Assembly: GCA_964502885.1 (NCBI GenBank)
Contig: CAZCXU010000001.1
Span: forward strand, 1 to 64,000
Source of the DNA: XYB1-FULL-44-23 sp964502885
GTDB taxonomy: Bacteria > Patescibacteriota > Microgenomatia > CAZETR01 > Amesbacteraceae
Length of the DNA: 64,000 bases
Direction of reading: 5' to 3'
Shown: piece after piece, positions 28,064 through 36,560 of the stretch
Position numbering within the stretch: the first letter of the stretch is position 1
Layout: each line of letters opens with the position of its first letter
Notes under the pieces: model-generated
What the model was told of the DNA's origin: nothing
Databases searched by the model: none
What the model saw: only the letters and a program-made list of their open reading frames with translations
Position numbers and translations under genes: made by a program

Positions 28064-28987
28064 TTAAGGAAGCATGGGCCCTTTGAAAACTTTGGGCTCA
28101 TACCAATCTGCTGGAGGCTTACTAAGCGGCGGAGGTGGCTCAACTGCAGGAGCTGAATCGGTGCCATATCCTTGAAAACTGGAAACTACGGGCGGGGGTG
28201 TAGGCACTGAATGAAGTGTAGGAATAGATCCGACAGGATAGTCAGAGGGTGACAACTCGGAGTGTCTGACCGCACCATGATTCATCAGCAAGAAAGCGGC
28301 TTCGAAAGTGGAGGCAGTGACCTGATGATGAGTGAAGTTTCGGGTTGCTTTTTCGATACCTGCGAGTAAGTTGGTAGCGGAATCTGCGTCAAACGCCAGT
28401 CCCAAATCTTTGGCTATATGGGCAACAACCTGAGATAGTGATGGGGAGGAAACGTCATGGAAATGATGGTTTGCGATTGGTTGAAACGACTCTTCATGGG
28501 AAATAGAGACAGATTGGACTCCGGCAGCGTGTTCATTGATCTGGGCAGCTATGGGACCCAGATCCTGGTGACTTTTGACTCCCAGGTAGACCACCAAATC
28601 AGTTTTACTGGATCCGGCGACAAACTTGAGCTTCTGGTAATCCAAATCCGGGGCTGTATTTTTGGGGGTGATAACCAACTGCAACTCCCCTTTTTCGAGA
28701 TTGTAACTCACCTTGTCGACGTGTTCGGTCTGACCAGGAAAAGAAATGACCAGGTTGCGACCCCCAAAAGTGTCAACAACCGTATCTATGCCTACTAATC
28801 GATTGAATTCGACCAAGACAGCATCGGGGCTGACTACGCGAGTTTGTTTACCGGAATGGTCCAATACCAATTTCAATCCAAGCGAGGCGGCTACAATATC
28901 AAAGCTGGCGCGCTGGGGTAAAACGAGGCTAATATGGTTTGAAGCTTCAAAGAGACTCCGAAGCGGGGAGAGATCATTTGCGAGCAT
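28064..28987 (-). CDS. Degenerate DHH/NrnA-like protein with proline-rich tail
   Basis: A 307-residue protein next to infB, in the place where NrnA (DHH phosphoesterase) often lies. The start ISLVLPQRASFDIVAASLGLKLVLD resembles the DHH motif I pattern (DGDAxGSxLAL), but the metal-binding Asp/His residues are replaced, and the DHH triad is not seen. Later FAVGSS... and LGLAFDADSATNLLAGIEKATRNFTH matches the D-x-A-T...GI-T-G-F segment of NrnA, with SMT-type residues. The last 60 residues are Pro-rich (TPPPVVSS, VEPPPPLSKPPADW). Probably an inactive or altered member; a scaffold role is speculative. SD AGGA lies six bases before the ATG. Confidence 0.55.
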   Translation of the reverse strand: MLANDLSPLRSLFEASNHISLVLPQRASFDIVAASLGLKLVLDHSGKQTRVVSPDAVLVEFNRLVGIDTVVDTFGGRNLVISFPGQTEHVDKVSYNLEKGELQLVITPKNTAPDLDYQKLKFVAGSSKTDLVVYLGVKSHQDLGPIAAQINEHAAGVQSVSISHEESFQPIANHHFHDVSSPSLSQVVAHIAKDLGLAFDADSATNLLAGIEKATRNFTHHQVTASTFEAAFLLMNHGAVRHSELSPSDYPVGSIPTLHSVPTPPPVVSSFQGYGTDSAPAVEPPPPLSKPPADWYEPKVFKGPMLP

Positions 28988-28990
28988 AGA

Positions 28991-30391
28991 TTATCCTGTA
29001 GTCGCGATTATATCGTCCCCGATCTTAAAGTCAACAAAGGGGCTGAACACGGCCCCAAATTCTGTGCCGATCTTTACCCTTTCGACTATCGTCTTGCCCT
29101 GGCGGAGAGAGCGGATTTTGGTCTTGCCAATGAGCTGTCCTGCTCGTTCTACTCTGATGAAACTTCCCTTTTCGATGGCTCCTTCGGTGCACTTACAGCC
29201 GGCAATTTTTTCGGATTCGATTTTGAAATCAGCGAGTACTTTTGCTTTGCCAAGAATCTGCTCAGTACTCACCGGGTGCAACTTTTTATCCAGATAGTCA
29301 AAGAGTTCGTAAATAATACGGAATGTCGAAATACTGACTTTTTCGGACTCAGCAAGCTTGGCAACTCCCGAGGGAGTGCGAACATTGAAACCGAGAACTT
29401 CGGATCCGGAAGTGCGAGCAAGCATGATGTCATTTTCGGAAATGTCACCAGTACCGGAAGACACTATGGTGACGTCTGAGGGTAAACCGGCCAGAATTGC
29501 TTCCAGTGATCCGGCGACATCTGCTTTGATAATGAGATTCAATTTGGATCCACGAACAGAACCACCTGATGATCTGGGAGCGTTGGCTAAATTTACGGAG
29601 GATTGCAATGGGTGGTTGGAAATCTGGCTGCCTACTTCAATCACATGAGCCAACCCAAGAATTTCTACCGGCTGAGACGGCAAAGCAACGGAAACAGTCT
29701 TGCCATCTGAATCTATGATGGCGCGAGCTTTTCCTATCGAATTGGTCTGAAAAACCTCTTGGCCAGTGTGTAATGATCCATTTTTGATAATTAAAGTTGC
29801 TAATGGGCCCTTTTTTGAGTCCATGCGGCTTTCTAGTACTGTAGCCTCCAGATCCGCGTCCGAATCGGCCATTGCCGGATTTAAACTATTTATTAAAGTG
29901 ATTATCTCTAAAAGATCGGGGACGCCCTGACCAGTCTTGGCGGAAATCTTTACTGCCGGAACACCACCACCAAAAGATTCAACCAGTACCCCATCTTCGG
30001 CAAGCTGGGTAAGAACCCGGTCAGGATCTGCCGATGGGACATCAATCTTGTTGAGAGCAACTATGAAAGATAATCCAGACTCTTTGATAAAGGATATTGA
30101 TTGCCTGGTCTGGGGCATAACCCCGTCGTCTGCGGCGACTACCAATACGGCAATATCGGCAACCCGACTTCCACGGTGGCGCATTTCGGAAAACGCCTGG
30201 TGACCTGGAGTGTCAATGAAAGTAACCGAAGTGGAACCGGGAAGTTCTAACTGAAAGGAGCGGATGTGCTGAGTGATGCCACCAGATTCGCGAGCGGCTA
30301 CATTGGACTTTCTCAGATAATCCAGCAATGTAGTCTTGCCGTGATCTACATGGCCTAATATTACAACTATCGGCGGTCTAACGCTTTGCAT
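28991..30391 (-). CDS. infB: Translation initiation factor IF-2, minimal form
   Basis: A 466-residue IF-2 made only of the conserved part: G1 GHVDHGKTTL, G3 DTPGHQAF, G4 NKID, then domains II, III (LNLIIKADVAGSLEAIL) and IV (C-terminal fMet-tRNA binding, ending IGDDIIATTG). The long N-terminal region of most bacterial IF-2 (for example about 390 residues in E. coli) is absent. It follows nusA, the common nusA-infB order, with a 76-base gap in which I find no clear promoter. Confidence 0.97.
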   Translation of the reverse strand: MQSVRPPIVVILGHVDHGKTTLLDYLRKSNVAARESGGITQHIRSFQLELPGSTSVTFIDTPGHQAFSEMRHRGSRVADIAVLVVAADDGVMPQTRQSISFIKESGLSFIVALNKIDVPSADPDRVLTQLAEDGVLVESFGGGVPAVKISAKTGQGVPDLLEIITLINSLNPAMADSDADLEATVLESRMDSKKGPLATLIIKNGSLHTGQEVFQTNSIGKARAIIDSDGKTVSVALPSQPVEILGLAHVIEVGSQISNHPLQSSVNLANAPRSSGGSVRGSKLNLIIKADVAGSLEAILAGLPSDVTIVSSGTGDISENDIMLARTSGSEVLGFNVRTPSGVAKLAESEKVSISTFRIIYELFDYLDKKLHPVSTEQILGKAKVLADFKIESEKIAGCKCTEGAIEKGSFIRVERAGQLIGKTKIRSLRQGKTIVERVKIGTEFGAVFSPFVDFKIGDDIIATTG

Positions 30392-30467
30392 TTGTGGAAA
30401 CTAATTTGTTTTTAATAATTATTCCTAAGCTACAAACTCCAAACAAGGCAAGGTACCGTCGGTATAT

Positions 30468-31550
30468 TTAAATTGTCTCGTTTGACGTGGGGGCTTCGGA
30501 AGCAGCGATGGGGGCATTTTTGTCTTCGGAGACTTCGATGTGATAGCCCGTGAGCTTGCCAGCGAGTTTGGCGTTTTCTCCGTTGCGTCCGATGGCTAAG
30601 GGCAGCTGGTCTGCCGGAACAAAAACGATCGCAGTCATGGTTTTTTCGTCAATCTTTACAGATATGTTGGCTGCTGGGGCAAGGGCAGATGCGATGAATT
30701 TTTCGGGGTCTGTATTGTATTGGACGATATCTAATTTCTCTCCGTTTAGCTCACCAATGACAGCCTGAACACGAACACCCTTTTGACCTACACAGGATCC
30801 AACAGGATCAACACCCGACTGAGTGGAGTAAACGGCAATTTTTGTGCGAGACCCCGGGTCTCGGGCAACGGCCTTGATTTCTACGGAGCCGGAACTGACC
30901 TCGGGAACTTCACGACGAAATAGCTCTTTGATTAGGTTGTTGTCCGCACGAGAAACAACGACCTCTCGACCACGAACTGTGTCGCGAATGGTCTGAAGTA
31001 AGACAGTAAGACGCTGGTTGAGGTGATAATTTTCGGAGTGGATCTGTTCTGAGGGGGGCATGACGGCTTCAGCCTTGCCAACATCGATAATAATGTCGCT
31101 ACCCACAAAGCGAATAACCATACCTGTGGCCAATGTACCAAGGCGTCTTTCGTACTCGGCGACCACCACTGATTTTTCAGCTTCGCGAATTTTTTGCAAA
31201 ATAACTTGTTTGGCGGTCTGGGCGGCAATGCGGCCGAACCCGGGAGGAGTGACATCCGTCTTTTTTGCGCCGGCTTTGGGAGTGAGAGTTACCTGACCTT
31301 CGACTTCAGATGTAGTCGTATCGGCTTCCATTTCGTAAATCTGAGCTTCACCTGTACCCGAATCTAGTTGAACTTCGTAATAATGATCTTCCTTATAATT
31401 TGCCGGGTAGTCTTTTTTAAAAGCAGCAAGAATTGCCTGCTTGATAGTATCCAGGACAACTTGGGGATCAATATTGCGTTCGTGGGCCACCTGATTAAGA
31501 GCAGCTGAAAACTCAGTGCGAGGAGTGTTGGTGGTGGGACTGCTACGCAT
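30468..31550 (-). CDS. nusA: Transcription factor NusA
   Basis: A 360-residue NusA: N-terminal RNAP-binding domain (EFSAALNQVAHERNIDPQVVLDTIKQAILAAF), S1 domain (ATGMVIRFVGSDIIIDVGKAEAVMP), and two KH domains (GVDPVGSCVGQKGVRVQAVIGELNGEKLDIVQYN; ADQLPLAIGRNGENAKLAGKLTG). The acidic repeats of E. coli NusA are absent. Start ATG at 31550 (MRSSPTTNT) is chosen because the open frame upstream overlaps a perfect terminator hairpin that lies behind the nusA promoter. Confidence 0.97.
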   Translation of the reverse strand: MRSSPTTNTPRTEFSAALNQVAHERNIDPQVVLDTIKQAILAAFKKDYPANYKEDHYYEVQLDSGTGEAQIYEMEADTTTSEVEGQVTLTPKAGAKKTDVTPPGFGRIAAQTAKQVILQKIREAEKSVVVAEYERRLGTLATGMVIRFVGSDIIIDVGKAEAVMPPSEQIHSENYHLNQRLTVLLQTIRDTVRGREVVVSRADNNLIKELFRREVPEVSSGSVEIKAVARDPGSRTKIAVYSTQSGVDPVGSCVGQKGVRVQAVIGELNGEKLDIVQYNTDPEKFIASALAPAANISVKIDEKTMTAIVFVPADQLPLAIGRNGENAKLAGKLTGYHIEVSEDKNAPIAASEAPTSNETI

Positions 31551-31554
31551 TTTT

Positions 31555-31583
31555 AAAAAAATGGCGGGATACTTTCCCACCAT
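31555..31583 (-). terminator. Attenuator-like intrinsic terminator in the nusA leader
   Basis: GGTGGGA-AAGTA-TCCCGCC (arms 31575-31581 and 31563-31569) plus two flanking A-T pairs forms a nine-pair stem; seven Ts follow, and the ATG is four bases after them. It lies between the nusA promoter and nusA, so the nusA message must pass it. NusA itself promotes termination at such hairpins, which suggests feedback (inference). Confidence 0.75.
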
Positions 31584-31606
31584 TAATAAGGGATTTAAAC
31601 ATCCGC

Positions 31607-31615
31607 ATTATATCA
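31607..31615 (-). promoter_or_regulatory. nusA promoter, extended -10
   Basis: TGATATAAT is a perfect extended -10; its TGA is the dnaJ stop codon. Leader about 50 bases, holding the hairpin above. Confidence 0.6.
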
Positions 31616-32497
31616 AGATCGAGCGAATTCTTCCAGAAGCTGTTTTTGACGACGGTTGAGATTATCGGGAATTTTTATCACTAAATGAATGTAAAAATCC
31701 CCGCGATCATTTTTTGAGAAAGATGAAAGCCGGGCAATCCCCTTACCGGTAAGTCGAACCGTTGTGTTTGGCTGAGTTCCCGGACGGATCTTGATCTTTA
31801 AATCTCCGTCCAATGTAGTCACGGAGACCTCGCCACCCAAAACAGCTGCCGTGAAAGGGATTTCCTGATTGACGTGGACATCTGCACCATCACGTGTGAA
31901 GTGGGAATGAGGTTCCACTTCGAATGTAACATCAAAATCAGAGAAACGCAGGTGAGTGCCCGTGTCAGCACCGGCAGGGATTTTGATAGTGTGAGACTTA
32001 CCATTGATCTCGACTTTTTGGGTACCACCTTTGACTGCGGTCAGAAATGGAATTCGCAGTGAGTAGTGGGCTTTGCGTGAACCGGCACGCCCAAAAGGAT
32101 TACCCCCCCCGCCAAAAAACTGCTCGAAAATATCAAATGGATCTGAAAAACCCCCCATATCACCAAAGGGGTTTTGACCAGGAGTGCTGGAATAGTAATA
32201 GGTATGCGAGCCAGCGCGACCACCTCCCCCGAAGCCAGAGAATGGGTTCCCTCCTGCTCCACCAAAGGAGGGGTCAAACGCAGCATGGCCAAACTGATCA
32301 TATGTGGAACGTTTCTTGGCATCTGAGAGAACCTGATAGGCTTCGTTGATTTCCTTAAATTTGCTTTCGGATTCGGCCGATTTATTGCGATCTGGATGCC
32401 ACTGCAGAGCCAGCTTACGATAGGCGGTTTTGAGTTCCTGAGCCGTAGCGGATTTGGAAACGCCAAGAATATCATAGTAATCACGCTTGGTAGCCAT
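31613..32497 (-). CDS. dnaJ: DnaJ/CbpA-type co-chaperone without zinc finger
   Basis: A 294-residue J-protein. The J domain (residues 4-70) has the HPD triad (LQWHPDRN), then a Gly/Phe-rich region (about 75-125, many GGxG and GNPF), and two beta-barrel substrate domains. The CxxCxGxG zinc repeats of type I DnaJ are absent, so it is a type II (CbpA-like) protein. It activates DnaK ATPase. The gene is away from the dnaK cluster but shares its CIRCE-type operator and so its HrcA control. Confidence 0.94.
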   Translation of the reverse strand: MATKRDYYDILGVSKSATAQELKTAYRKLALQWHPDRNKSAESESKFKEINEAYQVLSDAKKRSTYDQFGHAAFDPSFGGAGGNPFSGFGGGGRAGSHTYYYSSTPGQNPFGDMGGFSDPFDIFEQFFGGGGNPFGRAGSRKAHYSLRIPFLTAVKGGTQKVEINGKSHTIKIPAGADTGTHLRFSDFDVTFEVEPHSHFTRDGADVHVNQEIPFTAAVLGGEVSVTTLDGDLKIKIRPGTQPNTTVRLTGKGIARLSSFSKNDRGDFYIHLVIKIPDNLNRRQKQLLEEFARS

Positions 32498-32509
32498 ATT
32501 ATTTTTGTT

Positions 32510-32536
32510 TTGGCAATTTTACAATGCGAGTGCTAA
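32510..32536 (-). promoter_or_regulatory. Variant CIRCE operator before dnaJ
   Basis: On the minus strand TTAGCACTC (perfect half), nine bases, then AATTGCCAA (6/9 against GAGTGCTAA). It overlaps the promoter spacer and -10, so HrcA binding would block polymerase. The same variant is found before hrcA. Confidence 0.75.
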
Positions 32537-32544
32537 TAATCCAA
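32516..32544 (-). promoter_or_regulatory. dnaJ promoter
   Basis: -35 TTGGAT (32539-32544), 17-base spacer, -10 TAAAAT (32516-32521, 5/6). CIRCE overlaps spacer and -10. The leader is about 12 bases. Confidence 0.6.
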
Positions 32545-32640
32545 TACCTTTCTATATTGCCACTTCCAAACATGATGACCATACACATCACACAAAAATC
32601 TGAAATTTTTGTTTCGTGCCCACCAAAGCCATATATGGGA

Positions 32641-32669
32641 TTGTGGCAAATAGAAGATTCTGTTACAAT
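32641..32669 (+). promoter_or_regulatory. fusA promoter
   Basis: -35 TTGTGG (3/6), 17-base spacer, -10 TACAAT (32664-32669) with upstream TG (TGTTACAAT). The leader is about 20-22 bases. Confidence 0.55.
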
Positions 32670-32677
32670 TTGCATCT

Positions 32678-32697
32678 GACGCTTTCGTCTTTTTTTT
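32678..32697 (+). terminator. Small hairpin plus T run in the fusA leader
   Basis: GACG-CTTT-CGTC (four pairs) followed by eight Ts that abut the ATG. Alone it is a weak terminator, but the layout repeats that of nusA, rplC and rpoB. As dnaJ runs the other way, it cannot serve an upstream gene. It may also be an unstructured U-rich ribosome (S1-type) landing site. Confidence 0.4.
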
Positions 32698-34836
32698 ATG
32701 GCCGACGTAAAAACTACTAATCGAAATGTCCCGCTAGATCGGGTACGAAACATTGGAATCATTGCCCATATTGATGCTGGAAAGACGACAACCTCTGAGC
32801 GAATTTTGTACTATACCGGAAAAAGCTACAAGATCGGGGATATTGATGATGGTGATACACAAATGGACTGGATGGAGCAGGAAAAAGAGAGAGGAATCAC
32901 CATCGTATCTGCAGCAACAACAACTTTTTGGACTGTGCAAGACCCACATTCTCCAGTCCCCCACGCTTCGTACCGAATCAATTTGATCGATACACCAGGT
33001 CATGTGGATTTCACTGCGGAAGTCGAGCGATCATTGCGAGTACTGGATGGAGCTGTGACCGTGTTGGATGCGGAAGAAACCGTGCAATCGCAGACTGAGA
33101 CCGTGTGGAGACAGGCAGATAAATATAAGGTGCCGCGAATCATATTTGTAAATAAGAATGACAAATTGGGAGCTAACTTTGAAGGAACAATTAAAGCAGT
33201 GATCGACAGATTGGGAGCCAACCCAGCAGTGATGGCTTATCCTATTGGAGCCGAACACTCTTTTAAGGGCGTAGTTCTCCTCCTGGAAAGAAAAGCTTTG
33301 GTGTGGCAGGGAGACGAAACAGGAGCTAAGTATACGGAAGAAGAAGTCTCTGCTGATATGACTGAGAAAGTTGAGCAATGGAGAGCTAAGTTAGTGGAAC
33401 AAATATGCGAAACAGACGACGCGCTTCTAGAAAAGTTTCTATCAGGCGAAGAACCCAGCATTCCAGAAATGAAAGAGGCTTTGAGGCGGGCCGTCATTGC
33501 CTATAAATTGGTACCGGTGTACTGCGGCGCTTCTTTAAGAAATAAGGGGGTACAGCCTGTGCTGGACGCCATCGTGGAATACCTGCCGAGCCCAGTGGAT
33601 ATGGATCATGTGACCGGCACGAATCCGCAAACGGGAGAAGAAGTAAAACGTAAGACTACTAATGAAGAAACTTTGTCGGGACTGGCCTTTAAGATCCAAA
33701 CCGATCCACATGTAGGCCGACTGACTTACTATAGAATCTACTCTGGGACTTTGACAGCCGGCCAATCAATTTATAACGCCTCGAAGCAAAAAGAGGAACG
33801 TGTGTCACGAATGCTTTTGATGCATGCCAACAAACGGGAAGAAATCGATAAGGCCTTCGCTGGGGAAATCGTGGCTTTGGTTGGGCTTAAAGAAACAACC
33901 ACCGGAAACACGTTGTGTGATAGATCCAATCCGATTCTTTTGGAGTCAATCAGTTTTCCAGAACCAGTCATTTCACTAGCTATTGAGCCTAAAACCAAAT
34001 CTGACCAGGAGAAGATGGGATATGCCTTGGCTAAATTGTCGGATGAAGATCCAACTTTTATGATAAAGACTAACCATGAAACGGGTCAAACTATTGTGGC
34101 GGGAATGGGTGAATTGCATTTGGAAATTATCGTGGATCGCATGAAGCGAGAATTTGGCGTAGAAGCAACAACAGGAGCGCCACAGGTTGCATATAAAGAA
34201 ACCATTAAGAAACTTACTGAGGGCGAGGGAAAATACATTCGACAATCTGGCGGTCGCGGGCAATATGGCCACTGTCTCATCAGAATGGAACCGCTACCCA
34301 GAGGATCGGGGTACGAGTGGGTAAACGCAATTAAAGGTGGTGCCATTCCGGGAGAATTCATTGCACCTATTGAAAAGGGTATTAAAGAAGCTATGGAAAA
34401 TGGAGCTTTGGCCGGTTTTCCGACAGTAGATGTGAGGGTAACTCTGTACGACGGGTCGTACCATGACGTTGATTCATCAGAAATGGCGTTTAAGATTGCT
34501 GGATCGATGGCTTTCCAGGCTGCAGCTAAACAAGGGGACTTAACACTTCTTGAGCCGGTTATGAAAGTTGAAGTGTCTACTCCTGATGATTTCATGGGCG
34601 AGGTAATTGGGGACCTGTCTGCGAAAAGGGCACAGATTTTGGGGACCGATAAAAGGGGTCATCTGACAATTGTAAGAGCATATGTGCCTCTGTCAGAGTT
34701 GTCCGGATATGCAACCAGGTTGAGATCACTGACTCAAGGTAGAGCATCATATTATATGGAACCATCACACTATGATGAGGTTCCGCGTAATATTGCTGAA
34801 GCGGTTGTGGCAAAGAGCGGTAAACATGCCAATTAA
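32698..34836 (+). CDS. fusA: Elongation factor G
   Basis: A 712-residue EF-G, which drives translocation and, with RRF, recycling. G1 AHIDAGKTT, G2 RGITI, G3 DTPGHVDF, G4 NKND are clear; domains II-V follow, including SGRGQYGH (seen as GGRGQYGHC) and MEPSHYDEVP near the end. It has its own promoter divergent from dnaJ and is followed by tuf, while rpsL and rpsG, its usual partners, are elsewhere. There is no Shine-Dalgarno: eight Ts lie before the ATG. Confidence 0.98.
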   Translation: MADVKTTNRNVPLDRVRNIGIIAHIDAGKTTTSERILYYTGKSYKIGDIDDGDTQMDWMEQEKERGITIVSAATTTFWTVQDPHSPVPHASYRINLIDTPGHVDFTAEVERSLRVLDGAVTVLDAEETVQSQTETVWRQADKYKVPRIIFVNKNDKLGANFEGTIKAVIDRLGANPAVMAYPIGAEHSFKGVVLLLERKALVWQGDETGAKYTEEEVSADMTEKVEQWRAKLVEQICETDDALLEKFLSGEEPSIPEMKEALRRAVIAYKLVPVYCGASLRNKGVQPVLDAIVEYLPSPVDMDHVTGTNPQTGEEVKRKTTNEETLSGLAFKIQTDPHVGRLTYYRIYSGTLTAGQSIYNASKQKEERVSRMLLMHANKREEIDKAFAGEIVALVGLKETTTGNTLCDRSNPILLESISFPEPVISLAIEPKTKSDQEKMGYALAKLSDEDPTFMIKTNHETGQTIVAGMGELHLEIIVDRMKREFGVEATTGAPQVAYKETIKKLTEGEGKYIRQSGGRGQYGHCLIRMEPLPRGSGYEWVNAIKGGAIPGEFIAPIEKGIKEAMENGALAGFPTVDVRVTLYDGSYHDVDSSEMAFKIAGSMAFQAAAKQGDLTLLEPVMKVEVSTPDDFMGEVIGDLSAKRAQILGTDKRGHLTIVRAYVPLSELSGYATRLRSLTQGRASYYMEPSHYDEVPRNIAEAVVAKSGKHAN

Positions 34837-34852
34837 TGGCATAAAATACCCC

Positions 34853-34881
34853 TTGCATAAATAATTCGCGTCGTTTACAAT
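34853..34881 (+). promoter_or_regulatory. tuf promoter
   Basis: -35 TTGCAT, 17-base spacer, -10 TACAAT (34876-34881). It lies 16 bases after the fusA stop. The leader is about 32 bases. Confidence 0.5.
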
Positions 34882-34887
34882 TTACAA

Positions 34888-34913
34888 AGTCTAAATTAAG
34901 GACTAATTTTTTT
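34888..34913 (+). terminator. Weak stem and T run in the tuf leader
   Basis: AGTC-(9 nt)-GACT then AA and seven Ts, seven bases before the ATG. The four-pair stem is weak; it is listed because it repeats the layout found at other translation genes. Confidence 0.3.
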
Positions 34914-34920
34914 CGCAAAA

Positions 34921-36099
34921 ATGGCAACGTTTGTCCGCAGTAAACCACATGTAAATATCGGAACCATCGGTCACGTTGATCACGGTAAGACCACTCTGAC
35001 TTCCGCCATTACCATGGTATTGTCGAAAAAGGGTTGGGCTACTGCTAAGAAGTACGAAGATATTGATTCTGCACCGGAGGAGAGAGCCCGTGGAGTTACC
35101 ATTAATCTTTCGCACCAAGAGTACGAAACTGAAAAAAGACACTATGCGCACATTGATGCTCCAGGTCACGCTGACTATATCAAAAACATGATTACCGGAG
35201 CTGCTCAGATGGATGGCGCCATATTAGTAGTTTCAGCCCCAGATGGTCCAATGCCACAAACTCGTGAGCACATTTTGTTGGCTAATCAGGTAAATGTTCC
35301 TGCTATTGTGGTCTTTCTAAATAAGTGCGATATGGTGGATGACGCTCAACTTTTGGATTTAGTTGAAATGGAAGTTCGTGAATTGTTGACAAAATATGGT
35401 TTCCCTGGTGATGAAGTGCCAATTATAAGAGGTTCTGCTCTAAAAGCCACAGAGGGTGATCCAGAAGCGGAAAAGGCGATTCTTGACCTGATGGAAAAAG
35501 TGGATTCTTATGTTCCAGATCCTGTTCGCCAATTGGACAAGCCGTTTTTAATGCCTGTGGAAGACGTGTTTTCAATTAAAGGACGAGGAACTGTAGTGAC
35601 GGGGAGAATTGATCGCGGAATTGTAAAGGTGAATGATACTGTGGAGATTGTCGGTATCAAGCCAACACAGACAACAGTTGTAACTGGTGTGGAGATGTTT
35701 AGAAAGCAATTGGATGAGGGTCAGGCCGGAGACAACGTCGGGCTGCTTCTCAGGGGTATTGATAAAGAAAAGGTAGAACGGGGCCAGGTTATTGCCAAGG
35801 TTGGATCAGTCACTCCACATACTGAGTTTGAAGCTCAGGTGTATATCCTGAAGAAGGAAGAGGGTGGTCGCCATACTTCGTTCTTCTCTGGTTATCGCCC
35901 ACAGTTCTATATTCGCACAACTGATGTAACAGGCGAGGTAACACTAGCTGCCGGTGTGGAAATGGTTATGCCTGGTGATAACGCCAAAATGACAATTAAG
36001 CTCATTGCTCCAGTAGCTCTTGAAGAAGGTCTGCGATTTGCTATCCGCGAAGGCGGAAAAACTGTTGGAGCCGGTGTGGTAAGCAAGATCATTAGCTAA
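34921..36099 (+). CDS. tuf: Elongation factor Tu
   Basis: A 392-residue EF-Tu that brings aminoacyl-tRNA to the A site. GHVDHGKTTL, RGVTI, DAPGHADY, NKCD and SALK (seen as GSALKA) are all present; domains II and III are complete, with SVTPHTEFEAQVYIL and EGGRHTSFFSGYRPQFYIRTTDVTG. It is the only tuf copy in the window. A terminator-like hairpin follows, yet rpsJ starts only ten bases beyond it. Confidence 0.98.
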   Translation: MATFVRSKPHVNIGTIGHVDHGKTTLTSAITMVLSKKGWATAKKYEDIDSAPEERARGVTINLSHQEYETEKRHYAHIDAPGHADYIKNMITGAAQMDGAILVVSAPDGPMPQTREHILLANQVNVPAIVVFLNKCDMVDDAQLLDLVEMEVRELLTKYGFPGDEVPIIRGSALKATEGDPEAEKAILDLMEKVDSYVPDPVRQLDKPFLMPVEDVFSIKGRGTVVTGRIDRGIVKVNDTVEIVGIKPTQTTVVTGVEMFRKQLDEGQAGDNVGLLLRGIDKEKVERGQVIAKVGSVTPHTEFEAQVYILKKEEGGRHTSFFSGYRPQFYIRTTDVTGEVTLAAGVEMVMPGDNAKMTIKLIAPVALEEGLRFAIREGGKTVGAGVVSKIIS

Positions 36100-36101
36100 T
36101 T

Positions 36102-36146
36102 GCCCGATCAGCTGGTGAGATGGGTTTAACGGTTCGGGCGTTTTTT
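36102..36146 (+). terminator. Terminator-like hairpin between tuf and rpsJ
   Basis: GCCCGA (36102-36107) pairs with TCGGGC (36134-36139) around a 26-base loop, then G and six Ts (36141-36146). There is no room for a promoter between the T run and the rpsJ ATG (36157), so the ribosomal operon must be made by read-through from an upstream promoter. Confidence 0.5.
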
Positions 36147-36156
36147 GTACATTAAT

Positions 36157-36465
36157 ATGGCAAAGGGAAGACTAAGAGTAAAACTAAAATCATTTGACCA
36201 TCGCGTCCTCGATGAGGCTGCTGCTAAGATATTGGAAGCCGCGTTTTCAACAGGAGCCAAAGTAGTTGGCCCAGTTCCCTTGCCTACTGATAGAAAATTG
36301 ATAGTTGTAACAACTTCACCCCATGTAGATAAGAATGCCCGGGATCATTATGAAATGTTGGTTCATAAGCGACTGGTAGATATTGTGGATCCAACTGGGA
36401 AAACAATTGATGCCCTGTCACACCTGGACTTGCCTGCGGGTGTGGATATTGAAGTTAAGATGTAA
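36157..36465 (+). CDS. rpsJ: 30S ribosomal protein uS10 / NusE
   Basis: A 102-residue uS10, ribosomal and also part of NusB/E antitermination complexes. GRLRVKLKSFDHRVLDEAAAKI, GPVPLPTDRK, VDKNARDHYEMLVHKR, and the C-terminal LPAGVDIEVKM are typical. The start ATG at 36157 is chosen over a TTG at 36145, which would add MYIN inside the T-run leader. It leads the S10 block but has a second promoter and leader between it and rplC. Confidence 0.97.
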   Translation: MAKGRLRVKLKSFDHRVLDEAAAKILEAAFSTGAKVVGPVPLPTDRKLIVVTTSPHVDKNARDHYEMLVHKRLVDIVDPTGKTIDALSHLDLPAGVDIEVKM

Positions 36466-36478
36466 TTTGTGTTAAAAT
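36449..36478 (+). promoter_or_regulatory. Promoter between rpsJ and rplC
   Basis: -35 TTGAAG (36449-36454, 4/6), 18-base spacer, -10 TAAAAT (36473-36478, 5/6) with TG upstream. It overlaps the rpsJ end and would drive a leader of about 105 bases before rplC. Confidence 0.6.
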
Positions 36479-36487
36479 AAGCACGTT

Positions 36488-36537
36488 TTGTAAGCAGAGA
36501 AACTTGCCTGAATTAGTGCTTACAAATCTCGGCAGGC
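36488..36537 (+). promoter_or_regulatory. Possible pseudoknot in the rplC leader RNA
   Basis: A perfect nine-base inverted repeat, TTGTAAGCA (36488-36496) with TGCTTACAA (36517-36525), encloses a 20-base loop. The loop holds GCCTG (36506-36510), complementary to CAGGC (36533-36537) seven bases beyond the stem. This is the order of an H-type pseudoknot. A terminator hairpin follows at 36561. Known ligand or protein classes were not recognised. Confidence 0.5.
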
Positions 36538-36560
36538 TAATTAGATCAAAATAATTAGAA

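Noticed and set aside
34888..34913. tuf leader stem as a true terminator
   Set aside because: Only four pairs with a nine-base loop; kept as a low-confidence feature and not used as main evidence.
36488..36537. tRNA or tRNA-like element
   Set aside because: No cloverleaf arms, TPsiC motif or acceptor stem; the pairing order is pseudoknot-like.
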